The notes: generated from the letters alone by a model not told the origin. DNA of 64,000 nt from Metabacillus bambusae (GCF_017497975.1 NZ_JAGDEL010000028.1:1-64000); one strand, 5' to 3'; shown: positions 24,875 to 35,934, counted from the stretch's first letter. Numbers and translations are program-made.

Positions 24875-25271
24875 TGCTCTCGCCCCTTTAAGTTACATGA
24901 AATCTACATAATTTAAATGTAACATTTTCACAGAAGAGATTCATCTTTTTTAAAGACGATACTGTGAACCATGTGACAAATAGTAGAAAAACGTTAATAT
25001 ATTTTATTTAGGATAAGGCTCCGTTAAACAACATTGTTGATAAAAAAGGAAAACTGCGACACTCCTGCGGGAGAACCGGCTACCAAGACTTCGCAGTGAA
25101 GGCAGTTAGTCCAATGAAATGAAGTATTTCCTTTCAGCTACATATATAAAACAACAATAAGTTTTAACAGAGCATTTGATAAAAATAGTAGCTAAAAGTA
25201 CGTTATAGATTACTTCGTGTTTATAAAAGATTTTTATGGGTAGAAGGTAAGTAATACTTGTTTTAATGAAA
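24875..25271. other. walR upstream region with degenerate dispersed repeat
   Basis: Holds the walR promoter region and, at about 25015-25150, a decayed copy of a GC-rich dispersed repeat (ACTCCTGCGGGAG core). No gene is supported here. Confidence 0.5.
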
Positions 25272-25303
25272 AAAGGGACTGACTAAAAATTGTCAGTCCC
25301 TTT
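25272..25303 (-). terminator. Terminator of the M23 peptidase gene
   Basis: AAAGGGACTGAC and GTCAGTCCCTTT form a perfect 12-bp stem with an 8-nt loop; T-tract on the minus strand. Confidence 0.88.
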
Positions 25304-25306
25304 GTA

Positions 25307-26758
25307 TCAATTCTTTAGGTAATCCATTGGATTTTTTAAATTACCATTATTATAAACTTCAAAGTGAAGATGCACACCAGTTGAATGACCGGTTGTACCC
25401 ATTACTCCAATTTTTTGTCCTTGAGCTACAACTTGTCCTACTGAGACAGAAATTGAATCTAAGTGTGCATAAATCGTTTTTAAACCGTTATTATGGTTAA
25501 TAACCACTTTGTTTCCATAACCGCCATTGAAGCCTGCAGATTCAACTGTACCATTATCTGCTGCTTTAATTGTACGATCACTTGGTCTAGCTATATCTAT
25601 TCCTTTATGAAGCTTTCCCCAGCGTTGGCCTAATCCACTAGATATATAGCCACCAACTGCTGGCCACGCAAGACTACCAGTACCTCTAGAAGGAATAATC
25701 TTTGTACCCTTTAAAATAATTTCTTTAACAGGTTCCTTTAAGATTTCTTCACTAGCTATTTCACGTTTTACTTCTGAGCCATTTTCTTTGTAAATAACAT
25801 AGTTTACCAGTCTCTCACCATCTACACCTTTTTGGGTGATCTTTTGTTCACCCTTTGGCAGTGAGGAGTCTTCTTTAACCTCTATTTCAAAAGAAATGCT
25901 TTCTTTCTTTAACATCTCTTGCTTTTCGCTCACTTTAACGAATGGCTTCAAAACCGTTACGGTTAGCTCTTCACCAGGTTTAATTAATGTATCTTCCTTA
26001 AGTCCAGGATTTAAGTCTAATAGTTGCTCTAACGTTAAATCATGTTTAGATGCAATACTACCTAAAACATCTTTCTCCTGAATCTTGTATTTCTTTTCCT
26101 CAAGTGTACCTTTTTTTAATAGATTAACACCTTGATCAACAGTTAATACTTTGTCTGGAGAAACTTTTTTCGTTTCAAGTGAAACTTTCTTAGAAAATGT
26201 TACGTCTAATATACGTGACTGCCCTTCTTTCAATGAACCTAAAGGAAGATTAGCAGCTTGTCTCGCTTCAATTTCACTAAGTACGTCTTTAGATACATAT
26301 TGCAGCTTATACTCAGTTAATACAGCTTCAGCATCTGCTTTACTATTAAAATTAGCAACAGACTGATCGTTAATCAATAATTCAGTAGATTCAACAACAA
26401 CATCAAGCTCTTTATCTAAGTTTAATAATGTCTCATTATTATTAAAGACTGGGCGAAACATTTGTTCAGGTATAATTTCTATATCTTCAACTGTTAAATT
26501 TAAATTCTCATATGTGGCCTTTTGCTCTTCTAATTTTTTATTAGAGAGATTGTCGATCAACACTTCATTATCAACAGTGCCCATGTAGTCTTCACCTAAG
26601 TATATGTGATAAACAGTTGATAAAGATGTTTCAGCAGAAGCAGATTCTACTCCTAAAGTTAGGGTAGTTGCTAAAGCAATCCCCATTGTGAATTTATTTA
26701 TAAATGAATTTTTTTTTATGAGATGATTTCCTACTAATCTATTAGAACGCTTAAACAC
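25307..26758 (-). CDS. Secreted M23 peptidoglycan endopeptidase with LysM and G5 domains
   Basis: A 483-residue exported wall hydrolase. A signal peptide ends near ESASAET (about 44). A LysM domain at about 205-252 (KIQEKDVLGSIASKHDLTL) binds peptidoglycan. A G5-like domain spans about 265-350, and a C-terminal LytM/M23 zinc peptidase has HKGID and GVHLHFEV (metal ligands His, Asp and HxH). It probably cleaves stem-peptide cross-links. Its place next to walRK makes it a good candidate WalR target, though I did not identify a WalR box with confidence. Confidence 0.92.
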   Translation of the reverse strand: MFKRSNRLVGNHLIKKNSFINKFTMGIALATTLTLGVESASAETSLSTVYHIYLGEDYMGTVDNEVLIDNLSNKKLEEQKATYENLNLTVEDIEIIPEQMFRPVFNNNETLLNLDKELDVVVESTELLINDQSVANFNSKADAEAVLTEYKLQYVSKDVLSEIEARQAANLPLGSLKEGQSRILDVTFSKKVSLETKKVSPDKVLTVDQGVNLLKKGTLEEKKYKIQEKDVLGSIASKHDLTLEQLLDLNPGLKEDTLIKPGEELTVTVLKPFVKVSEKQEMLKKESISFEIEVKEDSSLPKGEQKITQKGVDGERLVNYVIYKENGSEVKREIASEEILKEPVKEIILKGTKIIPSRGTGSLAWPAVGGYISSGLGQRWGKLHKGIDIARPSDRTIKAADNGTVESAGFNGGYGNKVVINHNNGLKTIYAHLDSISVSVGQVVAQGQKIGVMGTTGHSTGVHLHFEVYNNGNLKNPMDYLKN

Positions 26759-27060
26759 TGATTTTTCCTCCTAAATCTTTACTACAAGAAACTCAGGAAG
26801 CCCCTTAAATAGGAATTTTGTTCTAAATCGACAAAATTCTCGTCATTATCCACCTTACTAAGGTAACATATTATTTGATAACAGCCTTAAAATCCGACAA
26901 ATTGTAACAATATTGTATTATTACATACATATTTTACTTATTTCTGTCATTTCCTGTAGATTTGAAGGAAGGATATGGGCATACTTTCTTCCAATTATTA
27001 TGGAAACCTTAAAATATGCTTGTTCCTATATTTTGTTCTTTAACTAAATACTTCTTTTAT

Positions 27061-27289
27061 AAAGGCTCTTTTCTAAGAGAGTGTTGCTTTTATAACCAAA
27101 ATTAATTCAGGTTGATTGGAGAGGATTGCGAGACTCTTGCGAGAGTAGCGGGACAGGTGAGACTCATGCAGGCGTTTACGCCGAGGAGGCTCACCGCCCG
27201 CCCCGCGGAAAGCGAGCAACTCTCGCTGCAATCAACCACACCGCATTACTTGGTAAATAGCAACAAAGTTTGCGAAAACAGCCTTTATA
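27061..27289 (+). repeat. Dispersed intergenic repeat family B, copy 1
   Basis: About 230 bp starting AAAGGCTCTTTTCTAAGAG and ending GCGAAAACAGCCTTT, with a GC-rich middle (GCCCGCCCCGCGGAAAGCGA). A near-identical copy is at 51786-52010 and an inverted shorter one at about 45871-46030. The ends AAAGGCT and AGCCTTT are inverted, as in a MITE-like element. Confidence 0.8.
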
Positions 27290-27297
27290 AAAAAATA

Positions 27298-27325
27298 AAA
27301 GCATGATTCTATTGAATCATGCTTT
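27298..27325 (-). terminator. Terminator of the tRNA operon
   Basis: AAAGCATGATTC and GAATCATGCTTT form a perfect 12-bp stem with a 4-nt loop, followed by a T-rich run on the minus strand, just after tRNA-Phe. Confidence 0.88.
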
Positions 27326-27330
27326 AGGAG

Positions 27331-27403
27331 TGGCTCGGGACGGAATCGAACCGCCGACACATGGATTTTCAGTCCATTGCTCTACCAACTGAGCTACCGA
27401 GCC
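27331..27403 (-). tRNA. tRNA-Phe (GAA)
   Basis: Cloverleaf from GGCTCGG to CCGAGCCA; anticodon loop CTGAAAA gives GAA; T-loop GGTTCGATTCC. The 3' CCA is not encoded. It is the last gene of the four-tRNA cluster. Confidence 0.95.
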
Positions 27404-27559
27404 ATATAGTTTTCGGCTTCCACTAAGCTTCGAATCTCTTCGTCAGCTCCATCGCTCACATCCTCACGTATTGACATACGCTCCGGTGTTCGCTCAGTCG
27501 CTTCCTCGACCTTCTCGCTTATTGAAACCCTTTTCCTTGAGACAAGGAATCTTTAGAAA
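27404..27559. other. 156-nt spacer between tRNA-Phe and tRNA-Asp
   Basis: Unusually long and GC-richer than the other spacers (23-30 nt) of this cluster. It contains repeated TCGCT/CGCTC motifs (GTTCGCTCAGTCGCTTCCTC) and looks like an inserted dispersed repeat. No tRNA or ORF is recognised in it. Confidence 0.45.
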
Positions 27560-27636
27560 TGGCGGTCCGGACGGGACTCGAACCCGCGACCTCCTGCGTG
27601 ACAGGCAGGCATTCTAACCAACTGAACTACCGGACC
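27560..27636 (-). tRNA. tRNA-Asp (GTC)
   Basis: Starts GGTCCGG; anticodon loop CTGTCAC gives GTC; T-arm GGGTTCGAGTCCC; acceptor closes CCGGACCG and CCA is encoded. Confidence 0.95.
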
Positions 27637-27662
27637 TAATTGTAATTTTACTATATATAAAG

Positions 27663-27734
27663 TGACCCGTACGGGATTCGAACCCGTGTTACCGCCGTGA
27701 AAGGGCGGTGTCTTAACCGCTTGACCAACGGGCC
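27663..27734 (-). tRNA. tRNA-Glu (TTC)
   Basis: Starts GGCCCGT; anticodon loop CTTTCAC gives TTC; T-arm GGGTTCGAATCCC; acceptor closes ACGGGTC with a G-U pair. CCA is not encoded. Confidence 0.95.
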
Positions 27735-27756
27735 ATAGTAAAACATGTAGTAAAAA

Positions 27757-27832
27757 TGGTGAGCCATGAAGGACTCGAACCTTCGACCCTCTGATTAAAA
27801 GTCAGATGCTCTACCAACTGAGCTAATGGCTC
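27757..27832 (-). tRNA. tRNA-Lys (TTT)
   Basis: Starts GAGCCAT; anticodon loop CTTTTAA gives TTT; T-arm AGGTTCGAGTCCT; acceptor closes ATGGCTCA and CCA is encoded. First gene of the cluster. Confidence 0.95.
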
Positions 27833-27952
27833 ATTTTTCAATGAGTAAGATGTTAAATCTTCTAACAGGACGTGATCTATCATACCATATCATTTCTCAA
27901 TAATACAATACATTTTTTTATTTTATTTGAAATATTTTTTTCGATGTTAAAA

Positions 27953-27976
27953 GGGAATCGATATTCTTCGATTCCC
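27953..27976 (-). terminator. Terminator of purA
   Basis: GGGAATCGA and TCGATTCCC form a 9-bp stem followed by TTTT on the minus strand, 24 nt after the purA stop. Confidence 0.8.
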
Positions 27977-27999
27977 CCTATCCAATGACAAAACTCTAT

Positions 28000-29286
28000 T
28001 TAGCTATATACACTGCGAATAACATTCGTTTGTGTTCTGTCTGGTCCCACAGAGAAGATCGATAATGGGATACCAGTAAGCTGTGAAATACGCTCGATAT
28101 AATGTCTAGCATTAGCAGGCAGTTCACTTAGGTTGCGTACACCTGTGATATCTTCTGTCCAGCCTGGAAGCTCTTCGTATACTGGTTCACATTCAGCAAG
28201 AACTTTTAAACTAGCAGGATACTCGTTAATTGTCTCACCATTATGCTTATATGCTACGCAAATTTTTAATGTTTCAATACCTGTTAATACATCAATTGAG
28301 TTTAGTGAAAGGTCTGTTAATCCACTTACTCTTCTTGCATGACGAACAACAACACTATCGAACCATCCAACACGACGTGGACGTCCAGTTGTTGTACCAT
28401 ATTCACGTCCAACTTCACGAATTTGGTTACCAATTTCATTGTTTAATTCAGTAGGAAAAGGACCGTCACCTACACGTGTTGTATATGCTTTAGATACACC
28501 AACAACATGGTTAATCTTAGTTGGGCCTACTCCAGAACCAATTGTAACCCCTCCAGCAACAGGGTTGGAAGATGTAACAAAAGGATATGTACCTTGATCA
28601 ATATCAAGCATTACACCTTGAGCACCTTCAAAAAGAACACGACGACCCTCATCCAAAGCATCATTTAGAACAACTGATGTATCTATAACATACTTTTTAA
28701 ATTGTTGGCCATATTCATAGTACTCATCTAAAATTTCTTCCACTGTGAAGCCTTCAACTTCATAAAACTTTTCTAACATGCGGTTCTTTTCTTCTAAAGC
28801 ACGAACAAGCTTCTCTTCAAAAACATCACGCTCAAGTAAATCAGAAATACGGATCCCTACGCGAGCTGCCTTATCCATGTAGGCTGGTCCAATTCCTTTT
28901 TTAGTTGTACCAATTTTATTTGCGCCTTTACGTTCTTCCTCTACCTCATCTAATTTAAGATGGTAAGGTAAAATGACATGCGCACGATTGCTAATACGTA
29001 AATTATCTGTTGTTATTCCACGCTCATGTAAGTAAGCAAGTTCTGTAACAAGTGCTTTTGGATCAACAACCATACCATTACCAATCACACAGATTTTATC
29101 TTTATAAAAAATCCCAGATGGAATTAAGTGAAGCTTATAAGTCTCTCCACCAAATTTAATTGTATGACCTGCGTTATTTCCACCTTGATAACGAGCAATA
29201 ACCTCTGCATTTTCAGAAAGGAAATCTGTAATCTTTCCTTTCCCTTCATCTCCCCATTGAGTTCCAACAACTACTACTGAAGACAT
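28000..29286 (-). CDS. purA: Adenylosuccinate synthetase
   Basis: PurA makes adenylosuccinate from IMP, aspartate and GTP, the first committed step to AMP. The 428-residue enzyme shows [14 protein letters not shown] at the N-terminus, NAGHTI, the KKGIGPAY segment and the C-terminal nucleotide motif SVGPDRTQT. The start is ATG 29286, 7 nt after GGAGGT; a GTG three codons upstream overlaps that site. It is monocistronic with its own terminator. Confidence 0.97.
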   Translation of the reverse strand: MSSVVVVGTQWGDEGKGKITDFLSENAEVIARYQGGNNAGHTIKFGGETYKLHLIPSGIFYKDKICVIGNGMVVDPKALVTELAYLHERGITTDNLRISNRAHVILPYHLKLDEVEEERKGANKIGTTKKGIGPAYMDKAARVGIRISDLLERDVFEEKLVRALEEKNRMLEKFYEVEGFTVEEILDEYYEYGQQFKKYVIDTSVVLNDALDEGRRVLFEGAQGVMLDIDQGTYPFVTSSNPVAGGVTIGSGVGPTKINHVVGVSKAYTTRVGDGPFPTELNNEIGNQIREVGREYGTTTGRPRRVGWFDSVVVRHARRVSGLTDLSLNSIDVLTGIETLKICVAYKHNGETINEYPASLKVLAECEPVYEELPGWTEDITGVRNLSELPANARHYIERISQLTGIPLSIFSVGPDRTQTNVIRSVYS

Positions 29287-29529
29287 TCCGTGCACCTCCG
29301 TAATTTCGCACTAAATTTCGCACTAATCAAACATGTTTATTTTATCAATCACCATGAAGAAAGTCAATGAAAATACGAACATTTATAATTCCCACAGATG
29401 TGTTCGTTCGTATATTCCTCTTTGTTTATTGTGATAAAAAACAATATGTTCCTTCAATCCTCTTTATTTACGATTACTTTTATCATATCCCAATATAGAA
29501 TGATTAACTCTAAAAGGAACATAAAAAAA

Positions 29530-29558
29530 AAGAAGATCGCACGGAAACGATCCTCTCT
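29530..29558 (-). terminator. Probable terminator of dnaC
   Basis: On the minus strand GAGGATCG pairs with CGATCTTC and is followed by eight T residues, just after the dnaC stop. Confidence 0.7.
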
Positions 29559-30929
29559 TTATGCACCCTGTGGTACACCTTCGTCATCAAAACGACGCTC
29601 TAGATTAACGAATTTGTTATATTCTTTTACAAATGCTAATGATACCGTACCAACAGGACCATTACGCTGTTTAGCAATTATAATTTCAATGATATTTTTA
29701 TTCTCAGATTCTTTATCATAATAGTCATCACGATATAGGAAGGCTACAATATCAGCATCCTGCTCAATACTTCCAGATTCACGGATATCTGACATCATTG
29801 GCCGTTTATCTTGACGTTGTTCCACTCCACGTGATAGCTGAGATAAGGCAATAACAGGAACCTTTAGCTCACGAGCTAATTCCTTAAGAGTTCTAGAAAT
29901 TTCCGATACTTCTTGTTGGCGGTTATCACTACGACCACTACCTTGGATTAATTGTAAGTAATCGATCAATACCATACCTAATCCAGCCTCTTGTTTTAAA
30001 CGGCGACATTTTGCACGGATTTCACTTACACGTATACCAGGTGTATCATCAATGTATATTCCAGAATTTGAAAGGCTCCCCATTGCCATTGTTAATTTAC
30101 CCCAATCCTCAGGGGTTAATGAACCTGTTCTAAGTCGTTGGGCATCTATATTACCTTCCGCACAAAGCATCCTCATGACAAGCTGATCTGCACCCATCTC
30201 CAGACTAAAGATTGCAACGTTTTCGTCAGTTTTTGTAGCAACGTTTTGCGCAATATTCAATGCAAATGCTGTTTTACCAACAGATGGACGTGCTGCTACA
30301 ATAATGAGGTCATTTCGTTGGAAACCTGCTGTCATTTTATCTAGCTCCATGAAACCTGTTGGGATACCAGTAACATCCCCTTTTCGGTCATGAAGCAATT
30401 CAATGTTATCATATGTTTGAACAAGAACATCTTTAATATTCTGAAAGGCTCCAGCGTTTTTACGCTGAGCAACCTCCATAATTGTTTTTTCAGCCTCATT
30501 TAAAAGAACTTCAACTTCATCTTCACGGCTATATCCATCCTGGGCAATTCCAGTCGCAGTACGGATCAGGCGGCGTAAAATTGACTTTTCTTCAACTAAT
30601 TTTCCGTAATATTCAATATTAGCTGCAGTAGGTACTGAATTTGCTAAATCACTTAAATATGAAACCCCGCCCACTTCTTCTAAAAGATTGGCATCTGCTA
30701 ATTCTGAGGTTACCGTTACTAAATCAACTGGCTCACCTTTATCGGATAACTCAAGCATTGCATTATAAATTTTTTGATGTGATGCACGATAAAAATCTTC
30801 AGGAATTAAAAGTTCTGATGCTAATGTTAAAGAAGATGGTTGCAGAAATATTGCACCTAATACGGCCTGCTCTGCTTCTATATTTTGTGGTGGAATACGA
30901 TCACCAATTACTTCGTTTATGATGACCAC
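29559..30929 (-). CDS. dnaC: Replicative DNA helicase (DnaB type, DnaC in Bacillus)
   Basis: A 456-residue hexameric helicase that unwinds the fork. The N-terminal domain opens IPPQNIEAEQAVLGAIFL. The RecA-like C-terminal domain has Walker A AARPSVGKTAFALN, MVLIDYLQLIQG (Walker B) and SQLSRGVEQR. The start is GTG 30929 after AAAGGACG. Gene position between rplI and purA matches Bacillus. Confidence 0.96.
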   Translation of the reverse strand: MVIINEVIGDRIPPQNIEAEQAVLGAIFLQPSSLTLASELLIPEDFYRASHQKIYNAMLELSDKGEPVDLVTVTSELADANLLEEVGGVSYLSDLANSVPTAANIEYYGKLVEEKSILRRLIRTATGIAQDGYSREDEVEVLLNEAEKTIMEVAQRKNAGAFQNIKDVLVQTYDNIELLHDRKGDVTGIPTGFMELDKMTAGFQRNDLIIVAARPSVGKTAFALNIAQNVATKTDENVAIFSLEMGADQLVMRMLCAEGNIDAQRLRTGSLTPEDWGKLTMAMGSLSNSGIYIDDTPGIRVSEIRAKCRRLKQEAGLGMVLIDYLQLIQGSGRSDNRQQEVSEISRTLKELARELKVPVIALSQLSRGVEQRQDKRPMMSDIRESGSIEQDADIVAFLYRDDYYDKESENKNIIEIIIAKQRNGPVGTVSLAFVKEYNKFVNLERRFDDEGVPQGA

Positions 30930-31077
30930 CGTCCTTTTATTTTAATAATTGCTAGGAAGCTATCAATGATTCAATCTCATATAATTAAAAACTCTTAAGT
31001 ACTAAGCATAAAAAAAATGTGGCTAAGCTTCAAGATAAATTTCACTCTTTCCACAAAACCACTTATTCTTCCAACAT

Positions 31078-31524
31078 TTACTGTTCAGTTACATGTACCT
31101 TTACTGTTGCTGATACTTCAGGGTGCAGCTTAACAGGTACATTTGTAAATCCAAGGGCACGAATCGCATCAGGTAGGTCGATTTTGCGCTTATCCAGCTT
31201 GATACTATGGCTCTTTTTTAGTTCATCTGCTATTTGCTTACTTGTAATTGAACCAAATAGACGCCCACCTTCGCCTGATTTAGCACTTAATTGTACAGTT
31301 AATTCCTCTAACACTTTTTTAAGCTCTTGCATTTGCTCTAATTCTTCAATCGCTTCTTTCTCTTGTTTCTTCTTTTGTGCATTTAAAGAGCTTACATTAG
31401 CATTTGATGCTTCAACAGCAAGTCCTTGTTTAAGTAAAAAGTTTTGCGCGTAGCCATCTGCAACATTTTTGACTTCACCTTTTTTCCCTTTTCCTTTTAC
31501 ATCTTTTAAAAATATTACCTTCAT
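31078..31524 (-). CDS. rplI: 50S ribosomal protein L9
   Basis: A 148-residue two-domain L9. The N-terminus [20 protein letters not shown] carries the signature, a long charged connecting helix spans about 41-75, and the C-terminal domain includes [14 protein letters not shown]. Its start overlaps the gdpP stop by 4 nt, so the two genes are translationally coupled. Confidence 0.97.
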   Translation of the reverse strand: MKVIFLKDVKGKGKKGEVKNVADGYAQNFLLKQGLAVEASNANVSSLNAQKKKQEKEAIEELEQMQELKKVLEELTVQLSAKSGEGGRLFGSITSKQIADELKKSHSIKLDKRKIDLPDAIRALGFTNVPVKLHPEVSATVKVHVTEQ

Positions 31525-33494
31525 GATTTGGTTCCTCCTTCAAGATAATCTTCTAGTGCTAATTTCAGTCTTTCTTCTGTTTCTTTAAGTGTGTGATTCT
31601 GGAGCTGTGTCGCAGCATTTGTTAAATGACCTCCGCCACCAAGGGCTTCCATAATGAGCTGAACATTAATATCACCTAGTGACCTTGCACTAATGCTAAT
31701 ACAAGCTTCATTTCGCCTTGCAATAACAAAAGAAGCTGAAACTCCATTCATTGTTAAAAGCGTATCAGCCGTTTGAGCAATTATAACCTGTTCAAAAAAT
31801 TCATTATCATCAGCAATTGTAATCGCAATTCCTTCTTTATAAATTGACGCATTTTGAATAAGTCTAGCACGCTTCACATAGTTCTCGATATCTTCCTTCA
31901 TAAATTTTTGAACTAATACTGTATCAGCGCCCTTTGCTCTTAAGTAAGAGGCTGCGTCAAACGTACGTGAACCTGTACGAAGAGTAAAACTTTTTGTATC
32001 AACAATAATACCCGCTAATAACGCAGTAGCTTCGACCATGTTCATTTTTAGACTCTTAGGCTGGTACTCTAATAGCTCTGTCACTAATTCAGCTGTAGAA
32101 GATGCGTATGGCTCCATATAAACAAGAATTGGATCCTTAATAAACTCCTCACCACGTCTATGATGATCAATGACAATAACATGCTCACTTCTGGACAGTA
32201 ACCTTTCATCAATGACCATTGACGGCTTATGGGTATCTACGACAATAAGTAGTGTTTCATCTGTCATGATCTCTAGTGCTTGCTCTGGTGTTATAAATCT
32301 CGACCAGAGATCTGGATGCTGCCTGAGCTCAATCAGTAATTGTTCTACACCTGAATCAAGTGCATCAGGGTCTAAGACGATAAACCCCTCTTTTCCATTT
32401 ACTTGTGCAACTTTTAAGATTCCGATAGCAGAACCAATGGCATCCATATCGGGAAACTTATGTCCCATTATCATCACTTTATTACTTTCAGAGACAATTT
32501 CTTTTAGTGCATGGGATATGACACGGGCACGTACTCTCGTGCGTTTTTCCATTGGATTTGTTTTACCACCGAAGAACTTAACTTTACCGCTTATTTGTTT
32601 TATAGCAACCTGGTCTCCACCACGTCCAAGGGCTAAATCTTGACCAGATTGGGCTAAATCAGCTAGCTCCTGCAACGAAGATACACCTGTACCAATCCCT
32701 ATACTTAATGTTAATGATACATTATGGATCGTTGTTTTCTCTCTCACTTCATCTAAAATAGAAAATTTCGTTTTTTCTAACTTGGTTAAAATACTTTCAT
32801 TTAACACACCTAAAAAACGTTCTGAGGAGACTCTTTTTAAAAATACACCATAATCCTTAGCCCACTTATTTAATAAGGCTGTTACTTCACTATTTATTGC
32901 ACTCCTAGCCTGATCATCCATCCCTTGTGTCACTTCATCATAATTATCTAAAAAGATAAATGCCAAGGCTGTACGCTCATTCTCATACTGCCGCTCAATT
33001 TCTATTTGTTCTGTAACATCAAAGAAATATAATAAACGTTCATTTCGTTTAATAATAACTTTAAACTTTCGATCATGTAGGGTAATCGTTTCTGATTCAA
33101 CTTCTTGTTTTATTAATGGGACTAATGCATCAGCTACATCAAAGAGGGACCTGCCAACTAATGTATCTACGTCAAAGCAAGAAGTTAAAAACGGATTCGT
33201 CCACTCTATATGATATTGATCATTAAATAACATAATCCCAATCGGCATCTCCATTAATGCTTCTTCGCCGACCTTTTTCAATCGATATGAAAGTGTTGTA
33301 ATATAGCCTTCCATTTCTAATTGAAAGTCTAAAACAGCTTTCCTTAGAAAGTAAAGTGCAACACTTAAGATAATGGAAACCAGGATACCGACTATCCAAT
33401 TATAAAAAAATAGAATCAGGACAGCTATAACTGTTAAGCCAATTAAAGAATATATAGAATATCGGATTAATGGCTTTTCATTTAAATTTGGCAT
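31521..33494 (-). CDS. gdpP: Cyclic-di-AMP phosphodiesterase GdpP
   Basis: A 657-residue membrane protein that degrades c-di-AMP, a regulator of potassium and wall homeostasis. Two membrane helices lie at about 13-50. A PAS domain (about 85-150) and a degenerate GGDEF domain (about 170-300) follow. The DHH phosphodiesterase domain has [18 protein letters not shown] and VIDHHRRG, and a DHHA1 domain ends in [11 protein letters not shown]. It lies between yybS and rplI as in Bacillus. Confidence 0.96.
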   Translation of the reverse strand: MPNLNEKPLIRYSIYSLIGLTVIAVLILFFYNWIVGILVSIILSVALYFLRKAVLDFQLEMEGYITTLSYRLKKVGEEALMEMPIGIMLFNDQYHIEWTNPFLTSCFDVDTLVGRSLFDVADALVPLIKQEVESETITLHDRKFKVIIKRNERLLYFFDVTEQIEIERQYENERTALAFIFLDNYDEVTQGMDDQARSAINSEVTALLNKWAKDYGVFLKRVSSERFLGVLNESILTKLEKTKFSILDEVREKTTIHNVSLTLSIGIGTGVSSLQELADLAQSGQDLALGRGGDQVAIKQISGKVKFFGGKTNPMEKRTRVRARVISHALKEIVSESNKVMIMGHKFPDMDAIGSAIGILKVAQVNGKEGFIVLDPDALDSGVEQLLIELRQHPDLWSRFITPEQALEIMTDETLLIVVDTHKPSMVIDERLLSRSEHVIVIDHHRRGEEFIKDPILVYMEPYASSTAELVTELLEYQPKSLKMNMVEATALLAGIIVDTKSFTLRTGSRTFDAASYLRAKGADTVLVQKFMKEDIENYVKRARLIQNASIYKEGIAITIADDNEFFEQVIIAQTADTLLTMNGVSASFVIARRNEACISISARSLGDINVQLIMEALGGGGHLTNAATQLQNHTLKETEERLKLALEDYLEGGTKS

Positions 33495-33533
33495 TCGTTT
33501 CTCATCAACTCCTCTCAGGCAGTGAATCCTATT

Positions 33534-34469
33534 TTACTTTTTAGTTATTTTGTCACGGAGAGGGAAGCATAAATCAATTATACCTAAGATTCTAACAAGA
33601 TAAAGAAATATTGGTAAGAGAAATGAAGCAATTACAGCGATAACTGGTATAGCCTTTGATAAGCCCTTCTTATATGAATAATAATATATGAACGAGTAGC
33701 CTTGAATTAGGACACAGAATTGTAAAATATAATATAAGTTTATCAACGCCATAAAATAGAAGCTATCTTTATCAAGTTTTATCATAATTAACACTGATAC
33801 GATTAAATAATACCAGATTAAGCTTATTGGCAAACGCAAATCCCTAAATGGTTTTAAAGGAGATACTTCAACCTTCAAGCGCTTAAGTACTGGTATTGCT
33901 ACAAGGTGGCTAAAGAGAGCAAATAGGATACCTAAGGTTACAAAAATAGTTGGTGTTAATGTATGTATCAGTTCCAAACCCTTTTCCATTTGTTCAAATT
34001 GTTGCTCTACATTTGTATTAGCGTCAAGAGCAGTAATGATTGACTTTGATTGCTCTATTGATTCTTCTAGTAAACCGATAGAAACTTTTATAAAATCAAG
34101 CTTAAGGAATAGTATAGCTCCTATATAAGTTATAACAAAACTAAATGTATAAGCTAAGCTTCCTCCTATTAATGCACCCATTGGACTTTTCCTTTTATAA
34201 AAATAACCCATGGTTAAGCCACTCAAACCAAAAATGAACGCGATTAAGATATTTGTTGCTGACCCAAAGAGGATCGATAGAATACTACCCGCGATTAACA
34301 TCATGATCGATAGGGGGATACCATGTCTAATTGTAAATAGGATAAAGGGTAATGGGAGGACTAGGTGTAAGATCGTCCCTATGATTGGTGCATATAGAGC
34401 AAAAAGCATTAAAACCAAGAAAATTGCTAAAATAAGTGCACCTTCTGTTATTACATGAACTTTCCTCAC
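33534..34469 (-). CDS. yybS: YybS family membrane protein (DUF2232)
   Basis: A 311-residue polytopic protein with about eight hydrophobic segments, opening VITEGALILAIFLVLMLFAL. It matches the YybS/DUF2232 family, related to substrate-binding membrane modules of ECF-like uptake systems; the substrate is unknown. It lies directly upstream of gdpP (39 nt), so co-transcription is likely. Confidence 0.88.
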   Translation of the reverse strand: MRKVHVITEGALILAIFLVLMLFALYAPIIGTILHLVLPLPFILFTIRHGIPLSIMMLIAGSILSILFGSATNILIAFIFGLSGLTMGYFYKRKSPMGALIGGSLAYTFSFVITYIGAILFLKLDFIKVSIGLLEESIEQSKSIITALDANTNVEQQFEQMEKGLELIHTLTPTIFVTLGILFALFSHLVAIPVLKRLKVEVSPLKPFRDLRLPISLIWYYLIVSVLIMIKLDKDSFYFMALINLYYILQFCVLIQGYSFIYYYSYKKGLSKAIPVIAVIASFLLPIFLYLVRILGIIDLCFPLRDKITKK

Positions 34470-34654
34470 ATTTTCACCTCTTTAAAGAGCTCATACTATA
34501 TTTTAGACTACCTTCATCACGGAATCAAACTTCTAAAACGACTATCTTAACACTTTTTTTCAGGTTTTATTTTAGCTATAAATAGTGGTCATATACACGA
34601 TTAAAGGAGGCATTTTTAGTAGGGCAGACAACCTGGGTATGTTAATAGATAAAA

Positions 34655-34690
34655 AAAGCACAGAAAGGATACGATCCTTATCTGTGCTTT
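34655..34690 (-). terminator. Terminator of rpsF-ssbA-rpsR
   Basis: AAAGCACAG...AGGAT pairs with ATCCTTATCTGTGCTTT (one bulge), with T-tract on the minus strand, right after rpsR. Confidence 0.85.
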
Positions 34691-34698
34691 TTCATTTA

Positions 34699-34941
<243 letters not shown>

Positions 34942-34984
34942 TTAGTTCCTCCCTTCTGATTATATTACGGTCATATATTTATAA

Positions 34985-35506
34985 TTAAAACGGTAAGTCA
35001 TCATCAGATATATCAATAGGCTTTCCATCGTTTGCAAATGGATCGTCATCAAAGCTTGTACGACCTTGATTACGTTGATTTTGATCTGAACCGAATGGGT
35101 TTTGATTACCAGAGTTTTCTGAGTACCCACCAAAATTGTTATTATTGTTATTGTTGTTGTAGTTATTGTTGCCTCCGCCGCTCGCACCTCTAGGCTCAAG
35201 GAATTGGACACTTTCTGCAACAACCTCTGTTACATATACACGTTTCCCACTTTGATCCTCATAGCTACGTGATTGCAAACGACCGTCAACTCCTGCTAAG
35301 CTTCCTTTTTTAAGAAAGTTTGCAACATTTTCGGCTTGCTTTCGCCAAATCACACAGTTAAGAAAGTCAGCTTCTCTTTCACCTTGTTGGTTTGTAAACG
35401 TACGGTTTACTGCTAAAGTAAATGTAGCAACAGCTACTCCGCTTGGTGTGTAACGCAAATCTGGATCTTTTGTTAGTCTTCCGACTAGTACAACTCGATT
35501 CAACAT
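34985..35506 (-). CDS. ssbA: Single-stranded DNA-binding protein SsbA
   Basis: A 173-residue protein: N-terminal OB fold (about 1-105, [19 protein letters not shown]), a disordered Gly/Asn/Gln linker with an asparagine run near residue 118, and the acidic tip ISDDDLPF that recruits replication and repair partners. ATG 35506 follows AAAGGATGG; an in-frame codon three triplets earlier lacks spacing. The Asn run comes from a slippage-prone triplet repeat. Confidence 0.96.
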   Translation of the reverse strand: MLNRVVLVGRLTKDPDLRYTPSGVAVATFTLAVNRTFTNQQGEREADFLNCVIWRKQAENVANFLKKGSLAGVDGRLQSRSYEDQSGKRVYVTEVVAESVQFLEPRGASGGGNNNYNNNNNNNNFGGYSENSGNQNPFGSDQNQRNQGRTSFDDDPFANDGKPIDISDDDLPF

Positions 35507-35544
35507 CAGAACCATCCTTTTTTGAATATCTTTTCAAACATTAA

Positions 35545-35838
35545 TTATTTATCTTCTTTTTTAATAACGATATGGCGAATGATATCTTCGCTGATTTTCG
35601 CTAAACGATCAAATTCTTGAACAGCAGCAGCTTCAGAGTTAACTTGAAGAAGCATGTAGTAGCCATCACGGAAATCATTGATTTCGTAAGCCAAACGGCG
35701 TTTGCCCCACTCTTTTGATTCGTTTAATTCCGCACCATTATCAGATAAAACGTTGTTGAAACGCTCAACTAGAGCTTTCTTAGCTTCATCTTCAATATTT
35801 GGGCGGATGATGTACATAACCTCGTACTTTTTCATCAT
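35545..35838 (-). CDS. rpsF: 30S ribosomal protein S6
   Basis: A 97-residue S6: [13 protein letters not shown] start, [21 protein letters not shown] centre and RHIVIKKED end. AAGGAGGTGT precedes the tandem ATGs (35838 and 35835). It is first in the conserved operon with ssbA and rpsR. Confidence 0.98.
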   Translation of the reverse strand: MMKKYEVMYIIRPNIEDEAKKALVERFNNVLSDNGAELNESKEWGKRRLAYEINDFRDGYYMLLQVNSEAAAVQEFDRLAKISEDIIRHIVIKKEDK

Positions 35839-35900
35839 CTTACACCTCCTTTTGGTCTAAACGGCCCATTATAGGGCAAGGAGCAATTAAAATAAATTAC
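35839..35900 (-). promoter_or_regulatory. Possible S6:S18-binding leader of rpsF
   Basis: The leader contains a GCCC...GGGC hairpin directly followed by CCG, which resembles the S6:S18 autoregulatory leader described for rpsF operons (family knowledge). The full fold was not computed. Confidence 0.35.
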
Positions 35901-35934
35901 TCACAATTAGGTATTATACCAAATGATTTAGAAA

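Larger units (their letters stand above)
26759..27330. other. Upstream region of M23 gene plus dispersed repeat and tRNA terminator
   Basis: The right part (27061-27289) is a GC-rich dispersed repeat, and 27298-27325 is the tRNA-operon terminator. The left part should hold the M23 promoter. No gene is supported here. Confidence 0.55.

Noticed and set aside
27061-27306. Plus-strand frame inside repeat family B
   Set aside because: The open frame comes from the GC-rich repeat and is not kept in the other copies.
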